From Polyangiaceae bacterium (GTDB lineage Bacteria; Myxococcota_A; Polyangia; Polyangiales; Polyangiaceae), in assembly GCA_016933275.1 (NCBI GenBank), contig JAFGBI010000303.1, positions 1 through 64,000 of the forward strand: a DNA stretch of 64,000 bases. Direction: 5' to 3'. Position 1 is the first letter of the stretch, and each line of letters begins with the position of its first letter. Shown here one piece after another: positions 16,991-26,119 of the stretch. The notes below the pieces were generated by a model. The model was not told where the DNA came from. It saw only the letters and a list, made by a program, of their open reading frames with translations, and ran no database searches. The position numbers were made by a program, and so were the translations under genes.

Positions 16991-17144
16991 CTAGAGCACC
17001 GATCAGGTTGCCAACAGCAACGGCGGCGCTGGAAACGCGTCCGTGCGAGGCGAGGACGCGTTTCCAACGCTGCCTCTGGAGAGGTCTGCTGCCGGTTCGG
17101 TGCTCTAGGTCGTTGATTTGACGCAGCAATCACCTGATTGCTGC
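16991..17144. repeat. Palindromic dispersed element, copy Y (compact form)
   Basis: Outer arms CTAGAGCACCGA (16991-17002) and TCGGTGCTCTAG (17097-17108) are a perfect 12-base inverted repeat. An inner perfect 12-base pair, GGAAACGCGTCC (17031-17042) with GGACGCGTTTCC (17054-17065), is nested inside and extends further with one mismatch. Fifteen bases after the outer arm is a separate hairpin with perfect 10-base arms and a CC loop (GCAGCAATCA / TGATTGCTGC, 17123-17144). The same order of blocks is found in copy X at 5.2-5.5 kb. Confidence 0.85.
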
Positions 17145-17484
17145 TCTAGTGAATGAGCCCAAGCAGGTTCGTCGGTCCGCCGGCCACTTTTTGGCCCGCA
17201 CCCTCGAATCTTCGGCTCCCGGGCTTGCCCCACCCCATCCCATCGTGCTAGGTGGTGGCGCGTAACTGAAACGTCGCTCCCGCGGGGGGAGCGTCCCGGG
17301 CGCCAGCGCCGGATTTCTACGATATCCCAGCTGTCTGCCGATTGTGCTTGGCTCGGAGTGGCCTCGTTTGGATCGCCGCCTGCCGCGGCCCGAGCGTGGC
17401 TCCTGTGCTCAAGCAAACTCCCGGGATAATTCCCCGCTGGATGGCAGCGATGCGGTCCTCGCGATCGCCCAATAGCCTCCTGCC

Positions 17485-19629
17485 GTGACCGAGATCGGGC
17501 TCACCGCTTTCATCAACCTGTTCGGGTTGGTCTTCGCCATCGTGCTGGCGCGATGGGTCGTCTCCGTTGATGCGGGGTCACCCGACTTGCGTCGCCTCGA
17601 CGGTGCCGTGAAACGTGCCGTGGACCTCCAGCTTCTGCGCCTCTTCCGCCAGGTGAGTGTCATCGGCGCGGTCGCGCTGTTGCTCCCCATCGCCAGTCAG
17701 GGACTGCGAATTTGGGGCGCCGCGCCCCCGCCGCACCTCGCGGACACCCTCTTCTGCGCGCTCGGTACCACCGTCGGGGCGCTCATGGCCTGCGGCACGG
17801 CCTACTTCAGCGCGCAGCTCGCGCGGGCTGGCGCCGTCCGGGCGGTGGCCGCCGCCCGGCGCGACACGGCCGCCGCGGTGACCATCATCCTGCGGTCAAC
17901 CGGCGCCGCCGCGGTCTTCGCGTCCGCGGTGACCGTCCTGGCCGACGTGCTCCTGTTCCTGCTGGTCGTCGCCATCGACGGCGGATTCTCGAGAGGAGAC
18001 GGGATGGCGGGGGCTACCGCGCGCGGCGCGCTCCATCTCACCGGCGTGGCATTCGGTGCCGGTGCCGCCGCGCTCGCGATCCAGCGAGCAGGCATGGTGT
18101 ACAGGACGGCAGCCGCGGTGGCGGCGGAGATCGCGATCGAGACCTCGGGCTCGCTCGAACACCATGACGCCCGCAATCCCGCGGTGGTCGCTGCCCTCGT
18201 CGGCAGCCACATCGGTCGCACGGCACCCCGGGTCCTCGATTTCCAAGTCGCCGTGGCCATGGCTGGGGCCCTGCTCGCCCCCCTCGCCACCCTGGTGTAC
18301 GAGGCCACGGGCTCGGTGGGAGCGGCGCTGCTCCCGATCGTGGTGCACGCCTTCGCTGCGCTGGCGAGCGCGGTTGGGTTGTTGGTCGTTCGCGTCGGAC
18401 CACGCGAGAATGCCACGAGGGCGCTCTTCCGCGGTCAGCTATCCAGCACGATCGTGGCGACAGGCGGGCTGGCGGGCGCGACGGTGTGGCTCGTCGGGGC
18501 CCATTGGCGGCTCCTGTTCGCCTGTGGATTGCCCACCCTCGTGGCCCTCGTCGCAGCGTCGTACGGGACCCGAATGCGGGCGCGGTCTCGCTTCGGCCTC
18601 CCTCGGGAGCTCAGCGCAGCTCAGCGCACTGGCTTCGTGCCCGCGCTCACGACAAGCTTGGGCGCCGGACTCGAAGCGACGGTTCTCCCCGTCATCACCA
18701 CCGGCCTCGGCCTCATCGTCACCTGGCGCCTCGGCGTGATGACCGAGCTACCCCATGGCGGAATCATCGCCCTCTCGGTGGCCACTGCCCTCCTTCTTAG
18801 CACGGCGCCGTTCGTCCTTGCCCTCGCCACTCTCGATCCCATGGCCAGCGACACCGTCGGGGTGCTGGCGTTGACGCCCGAGGTCGAGTCCGACAGCACC
18901 ATCCAGCGCGTCCGCTCGCTCGACGAAGCTGGCTTCGCGGTGGGTCATGTGGCACAGCCCTACCTCGCTCTCGTGGGGGGCGTGGTAGCCCTGGGCGCCA
19001 TCTGGATCTTGGATCTGGCTGGCACACCGAGCGAGAAGGTCATTTCGAGCGGGATTGACATGGTGCGGCCCGAGGTCATCTGGGGCGGAGTGGTGGGTGC
19101 CGCCGTCGTCCTGGCTCTGGTCGGCAACACCGCGCGAACTACGGCCCGCGGTGCCATCGACCTCGCCGGCGAGATCGACCGCCAGCTGCGGCGCTTTCCG
19201 CGGGAGCACGGGGTCTCCCAGATCCCCCCCGGCTACACACCGAGCTACCGAGCCTGCATCGATCTCGCTGCCGCGGCTTCTGCGCGCGGCTGGGTGCCGC
19301 TGGCGGGAGCCCTCGCCGCACCACTCCTCGTCGCGATCGCATCGGCACCACTCGGGCTCGGCGATCCCTCACCTCCCCATCGTGCGTTGGTCGCGTTGGT
19401 CATCGTAACGACGGCGACGGGACTCGGCCTGGCCCTCGCCGCCGGCAGCACCGGAACCCTGCTCACCAGTCATCGGCGAACCCCGCGTCGTCCGGCCACG
19501 ACCGACGGTGACTCGGCGAGCGCCCTGGCGATCGGGGAGACCCTCACCACGGCAGTTGGGCCAACGGCACTGTTGATCGTCAAGGTCGTCGCCATCGCGG
19601 CCCTCTCGCTCGTCCCCTCCCTTGGCTAG
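17485..19629 (+). CDS. Membrane-pyrophosphatase homologue with the catalytic motifs lost
   Basis: 714-residue, many-span protein that follows membrane H+/Na+-pyrophosphatases from end to end. The N-terminal LVFAIVLARWVVSVDAGSPD, the TAYFSAQLARAGAVRAVAAA region and EIDRQLRRFP...PSYRACIDLAAAA are all in family order, as are the C-terminal VGPTALLIVKVVAIAALSLV. The PPi/Mg motifs are gone. The family's DVGADLVGK is AVAAEIAIE (about 211-219). ADNVGDNVGDCAG is AALVGSHIGRTAP (about 236-248). DNAGGIAEM is DTVGVLALT. GNTTKA is GFAVGH. GDPFKDTAGPS near the end is ETLTTAVGPTA. Spacing and membrane layout survive, so this is not simple decay. I infer a non-hydrolysing pseudo-pyrophosphatase (channel, regulator or scaffold). 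GTG start; the gene stands alone. Confidence 0.82.
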   Translation: MTEIGLTAFINLFGLVFAIVLARWVVSVDAGSPDLRRLDGAVKRAVDLQLLRLFRQVSVIGAVALLLPIASQGLRIWGAAPPPHLADTLFCALGTTVGALMACGTAYFSAQLARAGAVRAVAAARRDTAAAVTIILRSTGAAAVFASAVTVLADVLLFLLVVAIDGGFSRGDGMAGATARGALHLTGVAFGAGAAALAIQRAGMVYRTAAAVAAEIAIETSGSLEHHDARNPAVVAALVGSHIGRTAPRVLDFQVAVAMAGALLAPLATLVYEATGSVGAALLPIVVHAFAALASAVGLLVVRVGPRENATRALFRGQLSSTIVATGGLAGATVWLVGAHWRLLFACGLPTLVALVAASYGTRMRARSRFGLPRELSAAQRTGFVPALTTSLGAGLEATVLPVITTGLGLIVTWRLGVMTELPHGGIIALSVATALLLSTAPFVLALATLDPMASDTVGVLALTPEVESDSTIQRVRSLDEAGFAVGHVAQPYLALVGGVVALGAIWILDLAGTPSEKVISSGIDMVRPEVIWGGVVGAAVVLALVGNTARTTARGAIDLAGEIDRQLRRFPREHGVSQIPPGYTPSYRACIDLAAAASARGWVPLAGALAAPLLVAIASAPLGLGDPSPPHRALVALVIVTTATGLGLALAAGSTGTLLTSHRRTPRRPATTDGDSASALAIGETLTTAVGPTALLIVKVVAIAALSLVPSLG

Positions 19630-19695
19630 ACCCCAGCTGAGCCAGCCTGGGATCCATCGCCTTCATCCCATCCCCTCTCCTGCAAGGATCGGCGC

Positions 19696-22600
19696 TTGTC
19701 ATCGATATCAGAGACGCTCTCCACCCTCTCGGACCGAGGCCTTCGTAGACTGCTCGGTGCGCGGACCTTCCTCCGAGGCCTTGACTACGAAAAGCGCAAG
19801 GTGGTCGAAGAGGTCGAGATCAACGAGTCCAACGCGCGCGGTCGGGTGCGGGGTTCCGATCCCGACCCCTACGAGACAACGATCCGCCTCGGTGGCGATG
19901 GGATCACCTCGTACTGCACTTGCCCGGCGTTCCAGAAGACGAGCCAGCACTGCAAGCATGTCGCCGCGCTGCTCATCACCGTGCGCAACCAAGCGCGCGC
20001 TCAACTGCCTCGTCAGCAGCCGCAGCCCGCGCCGGTCGCGGTGCCAGCGCCGGCGGCGGTGCCGACGGCCGTCAACCAGGACCAGAGCAAGGCGAGCCGT
20101 CGGCGCGATCGCCGACGCCGGGTACAATCCCAGCAACACGCCGTGCCCCCGGGCATGCAGTTGCCCCCGACGTCCAACGCGAGCGCTCGCTCGACGGGGA
20201 TCGGGGCTTGGCTCACGCCCCAGGGACTCGTCAGAGGCCGGCCGCTCGAGTTTCGCATCCACGTCCGCCAGGGCGGCCTCACCGTGACCGTTCTCGACAC
20301 CGACGCCCGAGTGCCCCTGCTCCCGAGCGTCGCCCTCTCCTGGCAGGCCCACTCGCCCTCGCCGGAACGCGAGGCGTTGCGCGTCCTCACTCGCTTCGAG
20401 AGTGGCAACCCCCGCCACCCCGCCGTGGACATCCGCGGGGAAGACGCGGCGGAGCTCCTCCCCCACCTCGTCGGCCTCCGGGTGCTGCTCGAGCCCGCCC
20501 TCATGCAGCTCCGGTTCGTCGAGGAGCCCATCCGTCCCCATTTCGATCTGGAGATGATCGGCAACGACACGATCGTGTGCAAAGCCACCTTCGAGCGCAA
20601 CGGCGATGGCCGCCGCTTCCAGCTCGGTTCTGGTGGTTGGTTCGAGGGTGCCCCGGGTTGGCACATCGATACCAGCGAGGGCACGGCGCGCCCTCTCGAC
20701 CGCCGCGTCTCGCCGGCCGCGCTCGCACGGCTCTTGCGGAGCTCTACCATCGCAGAACCGGCGTCGGAGCTCATCTCCCTGATCACCGACGGGCTCCCAC
20801 GGGTCGCACTCGAGATGGGGGCAGAGCTCCCGGATCTCTCCCAAGTCGCGGATGTCACCGACCTCGAGCCCACCTTCCGTCTCCGGGCCACCGGTTCTCT
20901 CACCGAAGTCCAGGCCAGCCTGTCCGCCTCGTACGGCGACGAGGAGGTCGAGATCCGCGCTGACGGGATGTCGCCACCGGTCCGCATCATTCCGCCCCGT
21001 GAGGGTCAGAAGCGGGCAAAGGTGATCCGCTTCGACATCGTCGCCCAGCAACGTGCCGCCGAGGAGCTGGCCTCCCTGGGGCTCGGTGCCGACGAATCCG
21101 GCGCCACCTTCATCGCCGAAGGGGATCGTGCGATCCAGTTCTGGGCCGAAGGGGTGGGCTCCCTCCCCGAGACCTGGGACCTCTACGTGCCCGAGGATCT
21201 CGTGGGCGCTCAGGTCCGCCGTGGATTCGTCGGGATGAACGCTCGGGTCTCGAGCGGAGTCGACTGGCTCGCGGTGAAGATCTCCTACGAGAGCGAAGGG
21301 ATCGGGGTCGAACGCACGGAGCTCGAGCGCTGCCTTCGCGAAGGCCGGAAGTTCGTCCGACTCAGTGACAACTCCTTCGCCCAGCTCGACCCCGATAAGG
21401 TCCGCGCCATGATGGATCGAGAGATAGAGCTTCTGGCGTCCTCCGGAAAGGCGGGCAAGCTCTCGCTCTCCCAAGCGGGACGGGTCCAGGAGCTCCTGCA
21501 GCAGGCGGAAACCGCCACCATCGCGGCCTCGACTCGCGCCCTCTTCGATAAGCTCACCAACATCCAGGAGATCAAGCAGCTCAAGCGGCCGCGAGGCCTC
21601 AGGGCGGTTCTCCGCCCATACCAGGAACAGGGGCTCTCCTGGCTCAAATTCATCGACGATCTCGGGTCGGGCGGCGTACTCGCCGATGACATGGGCCTGG
21701 GCAAGACGGTCCAGACCTTGGCGCTCTTCATGGCGCTGAAGCAGGAGAAGCGGCCGCTACGCGCCCTGATCGTGGCCCCCACCAGCGTCGTCACCAACTG
21801 GACCCGCGAGATCGAGCGTTTCACCCCGACCTTGACGACCGCGCTGTGGCACGGAGCCGGGCGTCGCGAACAGAAGAAGGATCTCGGGAGCGCGAACGTC
21901 ATCATCACAAGCTATGCGCTCCTGCGTCGTGACATCGATCTCTTGAAGAAGATCAAGCTCGACTACGCGATCCTCGACGAGGCCCAGAACATCAAGAACC
22001 CGCTCAGCGCGACGGCCCAAGCGGCACGCGAGCTGCTAGCGGACCGCCGCCTGGCCCTCACGGGCACCCCGATCGAGAACCGACTCAGCGAGATTTGGTC
22101 GATCTTCGAGTTCGTCAGCCCCGGCCTCCTGCCACCACTCGCCAAGTTCGAGGAGAAGTTCGCTCGACCCATCGATCAAGGCGATTCTCGCGCGGCAGCG
22201 CGGCTGCGGGCGGTGATCCATCCGTTCATCCTTCGCCGCACCAAGCTCGAGGTCGCCAAGGACCTCCCGCCCAAGCTCGAGGTTGACAAGATCGTGGATC
22301 TCGCTCCCGATCAGCGCGCGATCTACACGCAGGTGCTGCGCGAGGTGCGCGCCCAGGTCATGGGTGAGGTCGAACGAGCCGGCATGGCCAGGAGCCAGCT
22401 CCACATCCTCGCCGGGCTGACCAAGCTCCGCCAGGCAGCGTGCGATCCGCGTCTCCTCGGCTTGCCGCGTGAGTTCAGCCACGATGACAGCGGCAAGCTG
22501 AGCGCGCTCCGGGAACTGGTCGACGAGGTCGAGTCTGGCGGACACAAAGTGCTCGTGTTCAGCCAGTTCGTCTCGATGCTGAAGCTTGTCCGAGACGCGC

Positions 22601-23001
22601 TGGACGAGGATCGAATCAAGTACGAGTACCTCGACGGAAGTACCACCGACCGCGCGGAGCGCATCAACCGGTTCCAGAGCGATCCCACCATTTCGGTCTT
22701 TCTGATCAGCCTGAAAGCGGGCGGCACGGGCCTCAACCTGACCGCAGCGGATACGGTGATCCATTTTGATCCGTGGTGGAACCCCGCCGTCGAGGACCAG
22801 GCGTCCGACCGTGCCCACCGAATCGGCCAGAGCAAGGTCGTGACCGTGTATCGGCTGGTCGCAGCGGGTACGATCGAAGAGAAGATCCTCGAGCTCAAGC
22901 AGAAGAAGAAGGACCTCGTAGCGGCGGTCTTGAGCGAGGATTCGCCCGCCGGGAAGAAGCTGACGCGCGACGATCTGGACGAGCTCTTCCGGCTCGAGTG
23001 A
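19696..23001 (+). CDS. SWIM-zinc-finger SNF2-family ATPase
   Basis: 1101 aa. Near the N-terminus is a SWIM zinc finger (YCTCPAFQKTSQHCKHVAAL, CxC...CxH), then a linker rich in Gln/Pro/Arg, a long middle region (about 150-600), and a complete SNF2 translocase at the C-terminus. The translocase motifs are I DDMGLGKT, II DEAQ, III LTGTPIENR, and V/VI LKAGGTGLNL and DRAHRIGQ. Such proteins move along duplex DNA and remodel protein-DNA complexes; the bacterial role is not settled. The TTG start is supported by AAGGA at proper spacing. The 66-base gap from the preceding gene is short. Confidence 0.92.
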   Translation: MSSISETLSTLSDRGLRRLLGARTFLRGLDYEKRKVVEEVEINESNARGRVRGSDPDPYETTIRLGGDGITSYCTCPAFQKTSQHCKHVAALLITVRNQARAQLPRQQPQPAPVAVPAPAAVPTAVNQDQSKASRRRDRRRRVQSQQHAVPPGMQLPPTSNASARSTGIGAWLTPQGLVRGRPLEFRIHVRQGGLTVTVLDTDARVPLLPSVALSWQAHSPSPEREALRVLTRFESGNPRHPAVDIRGEDAAELLPHLVGLRVLLEPALMQLRFVEEPIRPHFDLEMIGNDTIVCKATFERNGDGRRFQLGSGGWFEGAPGWHIDTSEGTARPLDRRVSPAALARLLRSSTIAEPASELISLITDGLPRVALEMGAELPDLSQVADVTDLEPTFRLRATGSLTEVQASLSASYGDEEVEIRADGMSPPVRIIPPREGQKRAKVIRFDIVAQQRAAEELASLGLGADESGATFIAEGDRAIQFWAEGVGSLPETWDLYVPEDLVGAQVRRGFVGMNARVSSGVDWLAVKISYESEGIGVERTELERCLREGRKFVRLSDNSFAQLDPDKVRAMMDREIELLASSGKAGKLSLSQAGRVQELLQQAETATIAASTRALFDKLTNIQEIKQLKRPRGLRAVLRPYQEQGLSWLKFIDDLGSGGVLADDMGLGKTVQTLALFMALKQEKRPLRALIVAPTSVVTNWTREIERFTPTLTTALWHGAGRREQKKDLGSANVIITSYALLRRDIDLLKKIKLDYAILDEAQNIKNPLSATAQAARELLADRRLALTGTPIENRLSEIWSIFEFVSPGLLPPLAKFEEKFARPIDQGDSRAAARLRAVIHPFILRRTKLEVAKDLPPKLEVDKIVDLAPDQRAIYTQVLREVRAQVMGEVERAGMARSQLHILAGLTKLRQAACDPRLLGLPREFSHDDSGKLSALRELVDEVESGGHKVLVFSQFVSMLKLVRDALDEDRIKYEYLDGSTTDRAERINRFQSDPTISVFLISLKAGGTGLNLTAADTVIHFDPWWNPAVEDQASDRAHRIGQSKVVTVYRLVAAGTIEEKILELKQKKKDLVAAVLSEDSPAGKKLTRDDLDELFRLE

Positions 23002-23024
23002 CGCCTGGCCGACAGCTCGCTTGG

Positions 23025-24149
23025 CTACCGTCGCATCGAAACGCCCATGAGCAGACCGAATGCGATGAGGGAGGTGACCAGGCTCGACCCCCCGTAGGAG
23101 AAGAGCGGGAGCGTGATCCCCACGACCGGGAGGATCCCCATCGCCATCCCCGCGTTCGCCAGCGTGTGCCAGAAGACGATGGAGCCGACTCCAACCGAGA
23201 CGCCGGCGCCGAAGCGGTCCTTGGCCTGCGAGGCGACGTTGATCGCCCAAATGCAAAGGAACGCATAGGTACCGAGGAGCACCAACCCGCCGAGCAGCCC
23301 CCAATCCTCGGCGAATACGGCGAGGGGGAAATCGCTGAACTGGTCGGGCAGGAAACCGAACTGGTTCTGGGTCCCTTGCATGAACCCCTCACCCCAGAGC
23401 CCGCCGTTGCCGATCGCAATCCGTGACTGCAGCGCATGCCACCCAGTCCCGGTCTTGTCCGCCTCCGGGTCGAGGAAGCTCGTGATACGATCCCGCTGGT
23501 AGCCGTGCATGCCGTAGCTCCACAACAAGAACGCGGCCGCGCTACCGAGCCCCGCCAACGTGATCACCGCCCGTGGCCGGATCTTCGACATCGAGATCAT
23601 GGTCATCGCCGTGGATAGGTAGATGAGCGAAGTACCGAGGTCAGGCTGCACCATCACCAGGGCAACGGGCACGAGCGTGAAGACGACGGCGGGAAGCAGG
23701 TCGATCAGCGTGCGTGGCTCGGTCTTGGGATCGTCGTGGAGGAACTTGGCGAGAACCAGCACCAGGATGACCTTCATGAATTCGCTGGGCTGGAAGGTGA
23801 AGCCCCCGAGCTCGATCCACCGCCGCGCGCCGCGCGTGTCGGCTCCGAGCACGAAGACCAAGCACAGGGAGAGGATCCCGGCTGCATAGAGGGGGTATGC
23901 GAGCCGCTCGTACTGTCGGTAGTCGATGGCGGCGACCAGGATCCCGGCGAGCATCCCGACCACGAGCCAGTAGATCTGCGACACGTAGACGTCCGCCAGT
24001 CCGGCCCGCGCCCCGGCGCCGATGTACGGGCTGGTCGCGCTATAGAGATTGACCACCCCCATCGTGGCCACGGCGACGACCCCCGTCATCAGGGCCCAAT
24101 CGATCTGAACCCCGGAACGAGAAGAAAGCCCATCGCTTCCGCGCGGCAT
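23025..24149 (-). CDS. rodA: RodA, SEDS peptidoglycan polymerase
   Basis: Glycosyltransferase of the elongasome; partner of PBP2 in lateral wall synthesis. 374 aa with about ten membrane spans and SEDS signatures (FLPDQFSDFPLAVFAEDWGL near the end, GVSMRR at the C-terminus). The start overlaps the mrdA stop by one base (TGATG), which explains why I reject the track's longer start. It is the last gene of the mreBCD-mrdA-rodA operon and converges with the SNF2 gene over a 23-base gap. Confidence 0.96.
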   Translation of the reverse strand: MPRGSDGLSSRSGVQIDWALMTGVVAVATMGVVNLYSATSPYIGAGARAGLADVYVSQIYWLVVGMLAGILVAAIDYRQYERLAYPLYAAGILSLCLVFVLGADTRGARRWIELGGFTFQPSEFMKVILVLVLAKFLHDDPKTEPRTLIDLLPAVVFTLVPVALVMVQPDLGTSLIYLSTAMTMISMSKIRPRAVITLAGLGSAAAFLLWSYGMHGYQRDRITSFLDPEADKTGTGWHALQSRIAIGNGGLWGEGFMQGTQNQFGFLPDQFSDFPLAVFAEDWGLLGGLVLLGTYAFLCIWAINVASQAKDRFGAGVSVGVGSIVFWHTLANAGMAMGILPVVGITLPLFSYGGSSLVTSLIAFGLLMGVSMRR

Positions 24150-26107
24150 CAGGGCACCTTCTCGGTGGACTTCCGGTGCGCTGCCGTTCGTTTCGCCTTG
24201 AGGTTCTCCCAATCCTGAACGATGCGCATACCAACCGGCACTGCGTTCTTCCCGCCGCCGCCGCCGTGCTCCACCAGAACGACGATCGCGATCTCGGGTG
24301 CCTTGGCGGGCGCGTACCCGGTAAACCAAGCGTGGTCGCGATTGAAGTACCACACCTTGTCGGGATCCACCCCCCGCGGGGTCGCTCGGCTCACCTGCGC
24401 CGTCCCGGTCTTGCCCGCCACGTCGACCCCCGCGATCCGCTCCGCGTGCGCGGTACCGTGACGGTCGGCCACGACGTCAGTGAGCGCGCGCTTGATGAGG
24501 CCGAGGTGATCCTGGTCCAGTTCGACCAGCCGCCGCACCCGCGGTGGGAACTCCTGCACGACGGTCCCATCGCTGGTTTCGATGCTCCGAACCACCTGCG
24601 GCTGGTACAGCGTCCCGCCGTTGGCGAGGGCCGCATACGCCAACGCCTGCTGCAACACCGTCACCGTGGTCGCGCCCTGTCCGATCGCGGCATTGAGGGT
24701 GAATCCGCCGCGGAAAGCACCCTTGTAGCGGCGCCGGTACCAGCTTCGAGTCGGCATTCTCCCGGGCGCCTCGGGGTTCGTGCCCACCCCCGTCTTCGCT
24801 CCGAACCCGAAGTCGCGCCCGACCTTGGCCAGTCGGTCGATGCCGGTCTTTCCGGGCGCATTCTGCAGCGCCTCGCCGAGAGCATAGAAATAGGTGTTGC
24901 AGGACACCACGATGGCCTCGTGGAGGTCGACGTTCCCGTGGACGCTAGTGCAACGGAAGTACCGCTTGCCGTACCAATACCCCCCGCGACAGTTCACCAT
25001 GCCCCGAGCATCGATCAGACGATCCGCCAGGCCCGCCAGAGCGCTGAAGGGCTTGTAGGTCGACCCGGGCGGATATGCCGCCGAGATGGTCTTGTCGAGG
25101 GTCGGGCGAAGCGGATCGGCGTAGAGCCGGCGAAACGCCTCGCGAACCGCCTTGGTCCCGCTCCCGCCGGAGACCACGTTGGGATCGAAGCTCGGCTTCG
25201 AGTACGCCGCCAGGATTCGTCCCGTGCGCACGTCGACGACGACGACGGCGCCTGCCAACTGCGTCCGCATCGCCGCATGCACCGCACGCATGAGCTCGAT
25301 GTCGATCGTCAGCGAGACGTCACGTCCTGGCACCGGATCGAGCTGCCGCGGCTCGTCGAGGTACTTGGCCTCGATCTCCTCGGGATTGAGGTTGGGCCGG
25401 CTCAATCCGCGCACGACCTTCTTCCACCCCCGCTGGCCGCGGAGGTAGCTCTCCCAACGCCGTTCGATGCCGACGGCTCCGATGCGGTCCCCCGCCCGAT
25501 ACCCGTGATCGCCGATGCGCGCGAGGTCCTCCGCGTCCACTTCGCGCATGTATCCGAGCAGGTGGGCGCCGAGTTCTCCGTGCGGGTAGTACCGCACGGG
25601 CACCGGAGCCACGTCGACCCCGACCAGCCCCTCACCAGGCCGGGGTTTCCGCCCGCGGACCTCTTGGGTCTTCAGCGCTGCCACGACGTCCCGAGTGACG
25701 TCGACCTTCAGCAGCGTCTGCTGCATCTTGCGCGGCCCATCGCGAGCCTCGCGGATGTAGGCCTCAAGCGTCGCCTGCACCTCGGGCTCGAGACCCATGA
25801 GCTTGACGACGCGTGGCCAGGTCGTTTCGAGATCGATGACCCCCGGCGTGACGTAAACGTTGTACGACGGCCGGTTCGCCGCCAGGACCGTACCGTTGAC
25901 GTCGCGCAGGACGCCCCGCGACGTCGCGAGCGGAGTGCGACGAACGATGTTCGTCCGGGCCTCGGTGCGGTGTAGCTCCGCCTCGAGCACCTGGAGCTGG
26001 ACGAGCCGTCCGGTCAGCACGGCGAAGGTACCGAGAACGACGAGCACCATCCACCGGTATCGCCGGCGGAACTCCCCGACGTCGGAGCGTTGCACCAGGA
26101 AGTCCAC
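24149..26107 (-). CDS. mrdA: Penicillin-binding protein 2 (MrdA), transpeptidase
   Basis: Class B PBP that cross-links peptidoglycan during elongation. 652 aa. A cytosolic start and one membrane anchor (WMVLVVLGTFAVLTGRLV), a dimerisation/pedestal domain, then the transpeptidase with SxxK in PPGSTYKPFSAL, SxN in VVSCNTYFY and KTG in AGKTGTAQ. The start is GTG with GAGAGGAAC upstream. It sits 12 bases after mreD. Confidence 0.96.
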   Translation of the reverse strand: MDFLVQRSDVGEFRRRYRWMVLVVLGTFAVLTGRLVQLQVLEAELHRTEARTNIVRRTPLATSRGVLRDVNGTVLAANRPSYNVYVTPGVIDLETTWPRVVKLMGLEPEVQATLEAYIREARDGPRKMQQTLLKVDVTRDVVAALKTQEVRGRKPRPGEGLVGVDVAPVPVRYYPHGELGAHLLGYMREVDAEDLARIGDHGYRAGDRIGAVGIERRWESYLRGQRGWKKVVRGLSRPNLNPEEIEAKYLDEPRQLDPVPGRDVSLTIDIELMRAVHAAMRTQLAGAVVVVDVRTGRILAAYSKPSFDPNVVSGGSGTKAVREAFRRLYADPLRPTLDKTISAAYPPGSTYKPFSALAGLADRLIDARGMVNCRGGYWYGKRYFRCTSVHGNVDLHEAIVVSCNTYFYALGEALQNAPGKTGIDRLAKVGRDFGFGAKTGVGTNPEAPGRMPTRSWYRRRYKGAFRGGFTLNAAIGQGATTVTVLQQALAYAALANGGTLYQPQVVRSIETSDGTVVQEFPPRVRRLVELDQDHLGLIKRALTDVVADRHGTAHAERIAGVDVAGKTGTAQVSRATPRGVDPDKVWYFNRDHAWFTGYAPAKAPEIAIVVLVEHGGGGGKNAVPVGMRIVQDWENLKAKRTAAHRKSTEKVP

Positions 26108-26119
26108 GTCCGTTCCTCT

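Larger units (their letters stand above)
16709..17484. other. Repeat-rich gene-free gap
   Basis: 776 bases between the last ExbD gene and the pyrophosphatase-like gene. It contains a five-unit tandem array (16845-16934), palindromic element copy Y (16991-17144), and a 7-base hairpin CGCTCCC/GGGAGCG near 17277-17294. Just upstream of the next gene, GATAAT near 17424 could be a -10 box, but I see no matching -35. No credible ORF. Confidence 0.6.

Noticed and set aside
17415-17435. Promoter of the pyrophosphatase-like gene (GATAAT near 17424)
   Set aside because: No -35 box at acceptable spacing.
17485-19629. Reading the pyrophosphatase-like gene as a decayed pseudogene
   Set aside because: The 715-codon frame is intact, there are no stops or frameshifts, and hydrophobic segments, spacing and non-catalytic conserved stretches persist while only the active-site positions change.
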